Positions 9,791 to 19,977 of a stretch of DNA of 64,000 nt are shown piece after piece. Positions within the stretch are counted from its first letter, which is position 1; each line of letters opens with the position of its first letter. The notes beneath the pieces were generated by a model that had not been told where the DNA came from, searched no databases, and saw only the letters and a program-made list of their open reading frames with translations. The position numbers and the translations under genes are program-made. This stretch comes from Pictodentalium vernedei (taxonomy: Eukaryota; Mollusca; Scaphopoda; Dentaliida; Dentaliidae), in NCBI GenBank assembly GCA_031216915.1, contig CM062292.1:207597262-207661261 (forward strand), read 5' to 3'.

Positions 9791-10897
9791 GGGGGGATAC
9801 CTAATTCATGGTTTAGAAGTTATTTGTCAGGTCGAAAACAGTATGTACAGAATAAAGAGTGTTCATCGACTTTTGAAAATATATCATGTGGAGTTCCCCA
9901 GGGCTCAATCCTGGGGCCACTTCTCTTTCTGATATATGTCAATGACATCAGTAAATCAACACTTCTAAACCTTTTGTCTTTTGCCGACGACACTACGATA
10001 TCAATGGCCGACAACAACCTTGACATATTGACAGAAACAACAAATAAGGAACTTGACAAAATTGCAGACTGGTGCTCTGCGAATAAACTGTCACTCAATG
10101 CCACCAAAACAAGATGCATGCTACTACATCCCCCACTTGACACATGGGACTTAGTTGCCACTCCCATAACTATAAACAATAAACATGTAATACAAGTAGG
10201 GAACAAAAACGAAGTCCAAACTGTAAAATTCCTCGGTGTTGATTTAGACGAAAACTTAAATTTCAAGCACCACATCTCTCATCTGAGCTCAAAGATAGCT
10301 AAATCGATCTGGGCTATTAATAGAGTAAAAAAGTTTTTACCATTCGATACCCTGAAAATTCTGTATTTTACGCTAATGCAAAGTCATTTGATGTATGCGA
10401 TACACATCTGGGGACACATGCCGGCTATAAAGAAATTAAGTATCCTTCAAAAACGTGCCATTCGAATGATAAACAATAAAAAGTACAACACACATACTGA
10501 GCCCCTATTCATGAAAAATAAAATCCTGAAACTGGACGATCTATATAAGCTAAATATCCTATTATTTACGCATGATTGGACCCACAACAACTTACCACTA
10601 TCGTTATATAGTCTAAATAATATTAACAAGAACGAAACCGACAGGATTACCAGACACAGAGGTGAGATTAAACAACTCAAGCCCCGAACACAGTTCACGG
10701 CAAATCTCCCCTTACACACATTTCCAAAAAAGTGGAATGACATTGACCCACTGATTCGAAATTTACCATGAGCACAGTTTCAAAAAAAGATGACCAACAC
10801 GTTTCTAGGCTCGTATGAAGCCTCTGTCAAATGTAGTAACAGATCATGCTACGAATGTCGGGAAGTACCGACTCCCGCGACACTACATACTCACTGA
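9791..10897 (+). pseudogene. LINE reverse transcriptase, C-terminal half
   Basis: The frame reads GGIPNSWFRSYLSGRKQYV, then the RT hallmarks GVPQGSILGPLLFLIYVNDI and FADDTT (catalytic Asp pair), then a thumb region ending near KWNDIDPLIRNLP. An in-frame TGA at 10769-10771 interrupts it; the same frame then continues for another 42 codons (QFQKKMTNTF.. with a Cys cluster CSNRSCYEC) to a TGA at 10895-10897, which looks like the original end. The N-terminal endonuclease and RT fingers are missing upstream of about 9790. The enzyme copies element RNA into DNA at the nick site. This copy cannot be autonomous. The track-style start at 9824 is not a true start; coding similarity extends about 11 codons upstream. 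Confidence 0.82.
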
Positions 10898-11146
10898 AAT
10901 AAGTCCGAAAAGTCCTTATTAATTAGGGCTGATTCCTGAAAACTCCAGAACACAAACTGCCAACGAGGAACTCAAATCTCTCAGCTGGCTCTGGGCAAAA
11001 TATCACATTCCCATGTATGCCCCCTTTCTCAGTGCAAGAATGAAACCAAATTCCACTTATCACCAGGACTGCAGAGTTCATTCCTTACATATTTATATTT
11101 TACTTTATTTTTTCTACTATACATGTTATTTTCAGTTGCAGCCGAT

Positions 11147-11154
11147 TCTCCCCC

Positions 11155-11198
<44 letters not shown>
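11147..11198. repeat. (TC)n microsatellite
   Basis: About 50 bases of TC dinucleotides, slightly interrupted, in the 3' untranslated part of the LINE. Confidence 0.9.
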
Positions 11199-11569
11199 TC
11201 ACTTTTTTTCCCTCATTCGTTGCTTTTTTATCTCCCACTTTTTTGTCTTTCCATACTCTACATTTTCCCTTTCCCTGAGGTGGGTGACAGTAATACAGCC
11301 AACTGGCTGTGTCACCTCCCTGCAGAAGACAAATATGTAGCTTCATAAATCCTAGATGTGATATATTATTAATACTATTTGTTGCTTCTTGGGCAATTAT
11401 GTTATAAACATGTATTATAATGTCTTTTGCAAATAAAGTTATTACTTACTTACTTACTATGTAAACGTTGGTGCCACAGAGGGTGTGGCACACACATTTG
11501 AAGAGAAATGTATGCAGATTTTAGAGCTAGAGCTGTAGATTTTGAATGGACATGTCACCCATGCCAAGG

Positions 11570-12240
11570 TGACATTTAGAAACAAATGAATCATCAGAAA
11601 CGCCAGAATCATCACCAAAAAGTTTAAGAGCAGTACCAGGGACTCAAACATCTCCACAACCAAACTCTGCATCAGAATCGCCTAGTTCAGCTTTGCCAAC
11701 TCCACTAAACCAAGCATACATAATAAATGAACCCACTGTGCCAGACATCAGTTTTATGGTAGACACATCGCAGCACTCTTTCATAGTTCCTGACAACACA
11801 GTGGAAGACAAATTGGTTGTAAACATTCCAAGTGATGTGATCATGTGGAAGCAGCTGAGCTGCTTTCTGTGACATTTCAAGTTATTGAGTTATCAAGTTA
11901 TTGATAGTGCTTCCAAAAGAGGACGACCCTGTCTTGTCTCATTGCATAACTACACTTACTATTATAAAAGGACTTTGAAAAGCGGTGCCGTTATGTGTCA
12001 ATGTTCTATTAGAAACAAGACAGTGTATTGTTTAGCAACTGTTAGACAAAGTGGTGATGAGTTATTGAGGGCGATAAACCTCATTCTTGTGTCCCTGTTA
12101 CTTCTGCATTAGCTGCTGCAATGGTGCACACCGCCATAAACAAAGGTTCAAGCTCAGATACTGTCACTTCGGCTTCAGGAATAAGGTCTTGTTCAATATA
12201 TAGAAATTGCTGTTGTTCAAAAGTTTTTTCGTTGACTCAT
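11570..12240 (+). pseudogene. FLYWCH-type zinc finger portion of a MULE-family transposase gene, decayed
   Basis: A Ser/Pro-rich lead region (ETNESSETPESSPKS..) leads into SASKRGRPCLVSLHNYTYYYKRTLKSG..CQCSIRNKTVYCLATV at about 11900-12050, which matches the FLYWCH layout: GRP.LV, Y.Y, a C-containing strand, and C.A.V. After a frameshift near 12065 the text continues as GDKPHSCVPVTSALAAAMVH, the histidine end of the finger. FLYWCH fingers occur at the N terminus of MULE transposases and of host proteins derived from them. Stops and frameshifts show it is dead. The catalytic core expected next is missing. Confidence 0.62.
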
Positions 12241-12310
12241 GAATGTGTCTTCCTTTTATGCCAGCTGAGCACATTGAGCCCGTATTTTCTTCAATCATTA
12301 GCATGGACAG

Positions 12311-12716
12311 TCCTACAGCACCAGTGGCTCCTCTTTTGAGAAGCCTCTTGGATTACTTACAAACAACATAGATATACAGTAATGTTTGGCCAGTGGCATA
12401 ATGGTCGATATTCAACAGGGCTGTTTGCACAAACAAAAATTGTGAGGCATGGCATAGGTGCCTGAACACCAAAATTAGGAGGCATCATCTACCTTTTTAC
12501 CAGCTGGTTAAGGTTTTATACAATGAGGCAATAGTAGTGGATGTGCATGCTCAGTTTCTAGCCGACGATAAACTTCGCCAACATCTCGGGGCAAAGCCTA
12601 AATCTGACAGTGCAAAAATTGGTGCAGCATGGGATAAATTTACTGCTGGTGACATTGGTTCAAAGGAACTTCTGAAATTAATTAGTGCTGTATACAAACC
12701 TTATGTGCATCCATAG
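12311..12716 (+). pseudogene. MULE transposase C-terminal region, decayed
   Basis: The frame reads LLRSLLDYLQTT, stop, IYSNVWPVA, stop, WSIFNRAVCTNKNCEAWHRCLNTKIRRHHLPFYQLV and runs to a TAG at 12714. The block W..FNRAV.TNN..E.WHRRLN..L....P. is a hallmark of the C-terminal half of MULE-type transposases. There are two in-frame stops (TAG, TAA). With the FLYWCH segment upstream it forms one gene from which the DDE core has been deleted. Confidence 0.65.
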
Positions 12717-12758
12717 TATGTATGTGGTAGTTTCTTGAGTTGAAAACATGGGTTGGTT

Positions 12759-13300
12759 AAATCTTAAATCTTTAAAGTTTTAGTTTTTTCGGAAATTTTT
12801 CTTGAAAACATTCCAAAAACATTTAACATTCATCCAAGTTATTTTTCATCCCCAGAATACTAAACTCCCAAATGTCCTTGGTCAGTTAAAATCTTTTTAG
12901 TTTTTTCGGAAATTTTTCTTGAAAACGTTCTTGAAAAGATTCCCCAAAAATATAAAAAAATTTAACATTCATCCAAGTTACTATTCATCCCCAGAATACT
13001 AAACTCAGAAATGTCCCTGATCGGTTAAATATTTTTAGTTTTTTCGGAAATTTTTCTTGAAAACGTTCTTGAAAACATTCCAAAAAATATAAAGAAATTT
13101 AACATTTATCCAAGTTATTATTCATCCCCAGAATACTAAACTCCCAAAGTTCCGTGGTTGGTTAAATCTTTTTATTTTTTTTCGGAAATTTTTCTTGAAA
13201 ACGTTATTGCATTCCAAAAGAAATAAAAAGTTCAACAATCATCCAAGTTATCATCCCTAGAATACTAAACTCCCAAAGTTCCTTGTTTGGTTGAATCTTT
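12759..13300. repeat. Tandem repeat, about 130 bp, four units
   Basis: Units share TTTTTCGGAAATTTTTCTTG, AACATTCATCCAAGTTAT and ATCCCCAGAATACTAAACTC, with starts near 12759, 12886, 13026 and 13160. Slightly diverged from each other. Confidence 0.8.
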
Positions 13301-13524
13301 TGTTTTTTACATTACGTTTTTTATTTTACCGGTTTAGTAACATATTTTCAGTTGAACTTTTGATATTATATGTGTTTTCGGATGAAAATGTATATGAATA
13401 TATGATGTATATTATTTACACTTAAAATTGAGACAATTAAAAAAAGAGAACATAGCTTATTTTTTTTTTCTTGCCCCCATGTTCCCAAGTCAACAATGTA
13501 AATGCAGCCATTGTGGAATATCAG

Positions 13525-13630
13525 AGCTGTTCGCCCCCAACAATTTTTGTTGGAGGCGAACAGTCCAGAAAAATGGGGGGGCCAAGAGTCCATTGGAGCG
13601 AACATTCTCCCGGGGCGAACAGTCCAGTTC
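13525..13630. repeat. GC-rich inverted iterons, GTTCGCCCC type
   Basis: CTGTTCGCC and GGCGAACAG occur as an inverted pair around CCAACAATTTTTGTTGG, followed by further GCGAACA copies to about 13622. Related to the iterons at 9184-9262. Confidence 0.55.
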
Positions 13631-13639
13631 CTGTTGATA

Positions 13640-14430
13640 GCAGGCATCAATGGCTCTGGAAAGTCTGCTACCTTATTCCTACTAATCCTACCAGAAATGA
13701 GAACTGATAATAAAATAATATTTCACCAGAACAACTTGCAGCAAAGCCAAAATATGCTTCTCGTATCCAAGAACAAAGCTACAAATTCAAAATGCAATGA
13801 CTTGGCTGCAAGAAGGGAAATTATGGCCTTGGACTGCCCCCAAAACATGATAGACTACACAATGTACATGTAGGCCTGTTTTCCATTCTGGATGATATAA
13901 GGGAATTGGTGGGCTACAGTGGGGTCGGTAACCCCATTAATTACCAGAAATCACTTCTTGAGTCACATCTTTTTGGAGGAGACCCCTGAAAACGTTCGTT
14001 TACACTACAGCACCCTCTCTGTATTCAAAGCTACTCTCTGTCCATATTATCATGATGATGATGAAGTGGTACATGAATTTTCCATTTTGTTTGAGAATAG
14101 GGTTAAGGTATGGTATACTGAATTTGTGCAAGGGGGAGGGAGAGTATCACAAGGGTTAGTTTTCCAGGATGCCAGCAGTACATGTAGATGATGCCAAAGC
14201 ACAGCTTCGATTTCACATCATTTTGTGTAGCACATCATATGACATTAAACAGAAACTAGACCTAATGATTCTGGTGAATCATGGCTTTTCCAGACGAGAT
14301 TCCATGATTTTTCATAACCCCAGAGTGTCTGTAGAATTGTTTTTAACTGTATCATTAAAGTACCCTAATTGATGTACTGAGAAAGGTGTGTATAGTAGTG
14401 TTCAGTGAGTCAGTTTGATAAAAAAAAGTT
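13640..14430. other. No convincing gene
   Basis: Short open frames exist but lack recognisable domains or neighbours. One reads GINGSGKSAT, superficially P-loop-like, but nothing around it supports an NTPase. Confidence 0.4.
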
Positions 14431-14439
14431 TAGATTAAA

Positions 14440-15807
14440 ACCATAATTATTGGAGGAGAACATTAATATCAATATCATCATCCGACAAGTCTTTGTCCGA
14501 CAAAAAGAGTTATGTTTGTTTGACATACCCATTGAGTGCTGTGGCTATTTGAAAACTGCCCATTTTATCTCAAATTTATCTGAACGTTTGATGTTTGGCA
14601 GCGTGTGGAGGGTTAACAAATGCTTACTGCAATATTTTTTTACATGCAACTTGTACTGTCACACCAAGACCTGCGAATGGCCATTTTTTCTTGAAAATCT
14701 TCAAGACCTTTTCAGAGAAATCCAGGGAAAACATGAATTTTAAGCTTTTGATGGGTATCATTGTTTAACCAGCCCAAAACGGGTTAAGGTTTGGTTTTTT
14801 GAATACCCTTATTACTTACAAAAATAATCCTTGGTGAATTCCACCTCCAATAAAGGAAGTTATGTTTATCTCTCCCCTACACGTTGGGTGTTGTGGGTAC
14901 CCGAACCAAGCCCATTTTATCAAAATTTTGATCTTTGAGAGCCTGCGGAGGGTTAACAAATGCTTACTGGAATATTTCGTCCATGCAACTTGTAATGTCA
15001 CACCAAGACCTGCAAATGGCCAATTTTTGTTGAAAATCTACAAGATGTTTTTAGAGAAATCCTCAGAAAACATGAATTTTTAAGCTTTTGAGGGGTATCT
15101 CTCTTTAATTAGCCCAAAATGGGTTAATGCTTAGTTTTTTTAATACCTTTATTATTTACAAAAATAATCCTCGTTGAATTCCACATCCAATAAAGGAAGT
15201 TATGTTTAGCTCTCAGGTACACATTGGGTGCTGTGGATGCCCGAAAAACAGGACATTTTCACGAGAGACTGTGGATGGTTAACAAATGCTGACCGGAATA
15301 TTTTGTCCATGCAACTTGTAATGTCACACCAGGATCTACGAATGGCCAATTTTACTTGAAAACCTACCAGATGTTATTAATGAAATCCACAGAAATGGGA
15401 ATTTTAAGCTTTTAGTGGGTATCTCTCTTTAACCAGCACAAAATGGGTTAAGACTTCGATTTTTGAATATCCTTACTTCTTACAAAAATGTTTCCCCATA
15501 AATTTTGTGTCCGGTAAAAGAAGGTATCTTTCTCTGTGGCATACCCATTGGGTGCTGTTGGGTGTCCAAAAAGAACCCATTTTATAAAAAATTGACATTC
15601 AGCAGCCCATGGAGGGTTAACAAATGCTTACTGGAATATTTTGTCCATGCAACCTGTAATGTCACACCAAGACCTGCGAATGACCATTTTTTCATGAAAA
15701 TCTACAAGCCTCGTTTAGAGAAATCCACAGAAAACATGATTTTTTTTTAGCTTTTGAGGAGTATCACTCTTCAACTGGCCCAAAACGGGTTAACACTTGT
15801 TTTTTTA
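14440..15807. repeat. Satellite-like tandem repeat, about 325-345 bp, left block (four units)
   Basis: Units carry ACAAAAATAATCC, GAGGGTTAACAAATGC, CATGCAACTTGTAATGTCAC and AGCCCAAAATGGGTTAA in fixed order. Starts near 14440, 14811, 15156 and 15471. The same family resumes at 18776, so the array has been split by the insertion at 15808-18770. Confidence 0.85.
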
Positions 15808-18770
15808 GCTTAACTTGACAAAGTCAAGATAAGCTATTGCCATCACGTGTGCAGAAGTCTGTTAGTCTGTGAGTCTGTTCACATTTTCCTTTAGCACAGG
15901 CTACATCCTGCAGTTCTTGTCTGATTGTCACAAAATTTCATATGCAGGTTTGGGGTCATGTCTAGATGACCTTTTGGTCAACCTGTATGGCTGCCCGAGC
16001 CCAAAACCCGAAAACCTTTAGCACAGTCTACAGGTCGTATTTATGAAGGGATTTCATTGTAACTTGGTAGGATGTCTCTGTATAATGCCCCCTTTTGGGC
16101 ATGATCTGTCAACCGTGATGGCTGCCCAAGCCCAAAACCCCAAATTAGCACAGTCTGCAGGTCATGTTTAATATGGAAGGATTTCATTGTAACTTGGTAG
16201 GATGACTCCTCATGATGTCTAGATGAGAATTTCGCCATTTGGGCGTAATCTGTCAACTGTGTCGACTGCCCGAGCCCAAAACCCGAAAACATTTAGCAGA
16301 GTCTACAGGTCATATTTATTGAGGAATTTCATTGTAACTTGGTGGGTTGACTTCATATAAAGTCTAGATGAGAAAGTCCCCTTTTGGACGTGATTGGGAA
16401 ACTGTGACGGCTACAGGGGCCCGAAGCCCGAAAACATTTAGCACAGTCTACAGGTCATATTTATGAAGGGATTTCATTGTAACTTGGTAGGATGACTCCA
16501 AATAATGTCTAGATGAGAACGTCCCATTTTGATCGCGATCATTCAGCCTTGATGGGTGCCCAAGCCCAAAAACCTTTAGCATAGGCAAAAGGTCATATTT
16601 ATGGAAGGATTTCATTGTAACCTGTTAGGTTGACTCCATATAATGCCTAGATGATGACATCCTCTTTTGGCCGTGATTGGTCAACTGTGATGGCCACAGG
16701 TTCCTGAAGTCCAAAAACCTTGAGCACAGTCTACAGGTCATATTTATGAAGGGATTTCATTGTAACTTCGTAGGATCACTCCAGATGATGCCCAGATGAG
16801 ATTGTCCCCTTTGGTTGCGATCATTCAACCATGATGGCTGCCCGAGCCCAAAGACCGAAAACCTTTAGCACAGTCTACAGGTCATATTTATGAAGGGATT
16901 TCATTGTAACTTGGTAGGCTGACTTCATATAATGTCTAGATGAATTCGTTCCCTTTTGGACACGATTGGTCAACTGTGATGGTTACAGGGGCCCGAAAAC
17001 CTTTAGAACAGTCTACAGGTCATAATTCTGAAGGGATTTCATTGTAGCTTGGTAGGATGACTCCAAATAATGTCTAGATGAGAACATCCCCTTTTGGTTG
17101 TGATCATTCAGCCTTTATGGCTGCCCGAGCCCAAAGACCTTTAGTATAGTCTATCTATCAGATTTACGGAAGGATTTCATTGTAACTTGTTAGGTTGACT
17201 CCATATAATGCCTAGATGATGACATCCCCATTTGGTCGTGATTGGTCAACTGTGATGGCTACAGGTGCCCGAAGCCCAAAAATCTTGAGCACAGTCTACA
17301 GGTCATATTTATGAAGGGATTCCATTATAACTTTGTAGGATCACTCCAGGTGATGCCCAGATGAGAATATCCCAATTTGGTTGCTATCATTCAACCATTA
17401 TGGCTGCCCGAAGACCGAATACCTTTAGCACAGTCTACGGGTCATATTTATGAAGGGATTTCATTGTAACTTGGTAGGTTTGACTCCATATAATGTCTAG
17501 ATGAGAGCGTCCCCTTTTGGACACGATTGGGCAACTGTGACAGCTACAGGGGCTGGAAGCCCGAAAACAGAACAGTCTACAGGTCATAATTATGAAGGGA
17601 TTTCATTGTAGTTTGGTAGGATGACTCCAAATAATGTCTAGATGAGAACATCTCCTTTTGGTCGCAATCATTCAGCCTTGATGGCTGCCCAAGCCCAAAA
17701 ACCTTTAGCATAGTCTATAGATCATATTTATGGAAGGATTTCATTGTAACTTGTTAGGTTGACTCCATATAATGTCTAGATAAGAACAGCCTCTTTTGGA
17801 CACCATTGGGCAACTGTGATGGCTACAGGGGCCTGAAGCCCGAAAACCTTTAGCACAGTCTACAGGTGATATTTATGAAGGGATTTCATTGTACCTTGGT
17901 AGGATGACTCCAAATAGTGTCTAGATGAGAACGTCCCCCTTTGGTTGCGATTATTCAGCCTTGATGGCTGCCCAAGCCCAAAACCTTTAGCATAGTCTAT
18001 AGGTCATATTTACGGAAGGATGTCATTGTAACCTGTTAGTTTGACCCCATATAATGCCTAGATGATGACATCCCCTTTTGGTCATGATTGGTCAACTGTG
18101 ACGGCTTCAGGGGCCCAAAAACCTTGAGCACAGTCCACAGGTCATATTTATGAAGGGATTTCATTGTAACTTCGTAGGATCACTCCAGATGATGCCCAGA
18201 TGAGAATGTCCCCTTTTGGTTGTGATCATTCAACCATGATGGCTGCCCAAGCCCAAAGTCCAAAAACCTTTAGCACAGTCTACATGTCATATTTGTGAAG
18301 GGATTTCATTATAACTTGGTAGATTGACTTCATATAATGTCTAGATGAGAACGTCCCCTTTGGATGCAATTGGGAAACTGACGGCTACAGGGGCCCGAAG
18401 CCCGAAAACCTTTAGCACAGCCTACAGGCCATATTTATGAAGGGTTTTCAATGTAACTTGATAGGATGAATCGTTTTGGAATAATTTCACTGTAACTTGG
18501 TAACTTTCGTTGATATACGTTAACTGTGAGGGCCACATACATTAACTGTGAGGTCATATTAACCCACCCCTCAGCTCTTTAGTACACTGTACACCTCATA
18601 TTATTTTTATCAAAAACATAGCATACAGGGAACAGAAATGAACATATTCCCAATTATCACAATTCTTGTCTTATTTCATAATCCTTTCATAAATATTGAA
18701 CATTATCCTTTTCATCAAACACAACACACAAGTTAAGCTACAGTGTCATTGACACTTTCATTTAATAGCC
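15808..18770. mobile_element. Stem-loop element carrying an 18-mer array of about 141 bp units
   Basis: The left end is a stem-loop TAGCTTA..TAAGCTA with inner arms CTTGAC/GTCAAG (15808-15838), followed by a GTCTGT spacer (15868-15890). The motif TTTAGCACAGTCTACAGGTCA then recurs from about 16019 to 18412 at 127-147 base spacing (mean near 141), about 18 times. Monomers fall into recognisable types recurring every four units (see findings). A non-tandem tail (18500-18770) follows and is duplicated at 21765-21985. The whole block sits inside the 325-bp satellite. It contains no coding potential beyond chance. Confidence 0.72.
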
Positions 18771-19290
18771 TCATAACTTACAAAAATTATCCTTGGTGAA
18801 TTCCACTTTCAATAAAAGAGGTTATTTTTAACTCTCACATACTCCTTGGGTTGTGTGGGTGCCCAAAAACAGGCCATTTTCTAAAAAATTCTATGTTTGA
18901 GAGCCTGTGAAAGGTTAACAAACACTTTGCGGAATATTTTGTCCATGCAACTTGTAATGTCACACCGAGACCATCTTATGGCCAATTTTTCTTGAAAATC
19001 TACAAGACTTGATTAGAGAAATCAGCTTAAAACATGAATTTTTAAGCTTTTTAGGGGTAGTGCTGTTTAACCTGTCCCAAATGGGTTAACGCTTGGTACT
19101 TTGAATACCCTTATTACTTACAGAAATGATCCTCAGTGAATTTCACTTCAAATGAAAGAAGTTATGTTTATCTCTCATGTACCTGTTGGGTTCTGTAGGT
19201 GCCCGAAAACAGCCCATTTTATCAAACTTTTGATGTGTGGCGACCTGTAGAGGGTTAACAAATGCATTGCCTAATATCGCTTGTATTTCA
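18771..19290. repeat. Satellite-like tandem repeat, about 325 bp, right block (about 1.5 units)
   Basis: Same family as 14440-15807 (ACTTACAAAAATTATCC, GAGGGTTAACAAATGC, CATGCAACTTGTAATGTCAC), resuming after the inserted element. Confidence 0.8.
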
Positions 19291-19750
19291 GTTGTGTCAC
19301 AGTCCGGTCTAACAATGATGAATGTTTAAGAAGAATCTACAAAACACGTTTTGAAAAAGTGATGATATACCCTATTTTTGACAGTTTTTTGCCAATTCTT
19401 GTGAAAGAAGGGTGACATCGAAAATTCCGATTTGGTACATTTTTAGATTTTGTGCCCCTCTATGCGTGTGCAAATCTGTGTGAATATCAGTTAGAAATTG
19501 CCTTCAGAATCGTACAGGCAAATAGAAAAACAAGAGTCTTTAAGGAGGTAAAAGCCATAGGAGTGTTGGTTATTTTTGCCAATGGAATTCGAACAATACA
19601 CAAGCAGGTGTGTATTGACTGTGATTTAACACATTACTCAACAAAATTTTTTAGTGTTTTATATTGCCAATGATGATTCACGTGGTTTATATACAGTTGT
19701 TTGTTTCTTTGTTTATTCAGGCTTAACAACACTTATTTAGTGTTATATCA
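19291..19750. other. No convincing gene
   Basis: One 73-codon open frame without recognisable features; otherwise AT-rich spacer. Confidence 0.35.
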
Positions 19751-19759
19751 TGTTAGGCA

Positions 19760-19819
19760 CGGTCACAATTAGCCATCGTGCATAAGTATGTGACCTTAAA
19801 AACACCAATAAATAAATCG
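19760..19819 (+). mobile_element. 5'-truncated SINE tail
   Basis: About 60 bases match the 3' end of the full SINE at 21103-21470 (ATTAGCCAT.GTGCATAA.TATGTGACC, then AATAAATAAA). Flanked by a 9-bp direct repeat TGTTAGGCA (19751-19759 and 19820-19828), so an independent truncated insertion. Confidence 0.65.
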
Positions 19820-19977
19820 TGTTAGGCAATTTTATGGGTGGAGGAAACCTGTTTAACTGGGAAGAGCCACCAAGTAGTGGCGAATAACTTTTAAGCTCTC
19901 CACAAACTAACCTAATATAAACAGGCAAATGCACCATCAACAAGACATTGACTATGCTTGTCCACACATGATTTTTA

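Larger units (their letters stand above)
9791..11459 (+). mobile_element. 5'-truncated non-LTR retrotransposon (LINE)
   Basis: The element begins inside the reverse transcriptase domain, which is the usual outcome of incomplete target-primed reverse transcription. It includes the end of the coding region, a 3' untranslated part with a (TC)n tract at about 11150-11197, an AATAAA near 11433 and a terminal TTAC microsatellite (about 11442-11458). It abuts the MULE relic that follows. Simple-repeat 3' tails are typical of CR1/L2-like LINEs, but the clade is not determined. Confidence 0.75.

Noticed and set aside
13502-13873. Possible P-loop protein (GINGSGKSAT)
   Set aside because: Motif is an isolated chance match; no Walker B, no family resemblance, and the upstream half is iteron sequence.
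15880-18480. CRISPR-like array
   Set aside because: Units are about 141 bp of continuous tandem sequence without repeat/spacer alternation, in a eukaryotic context.
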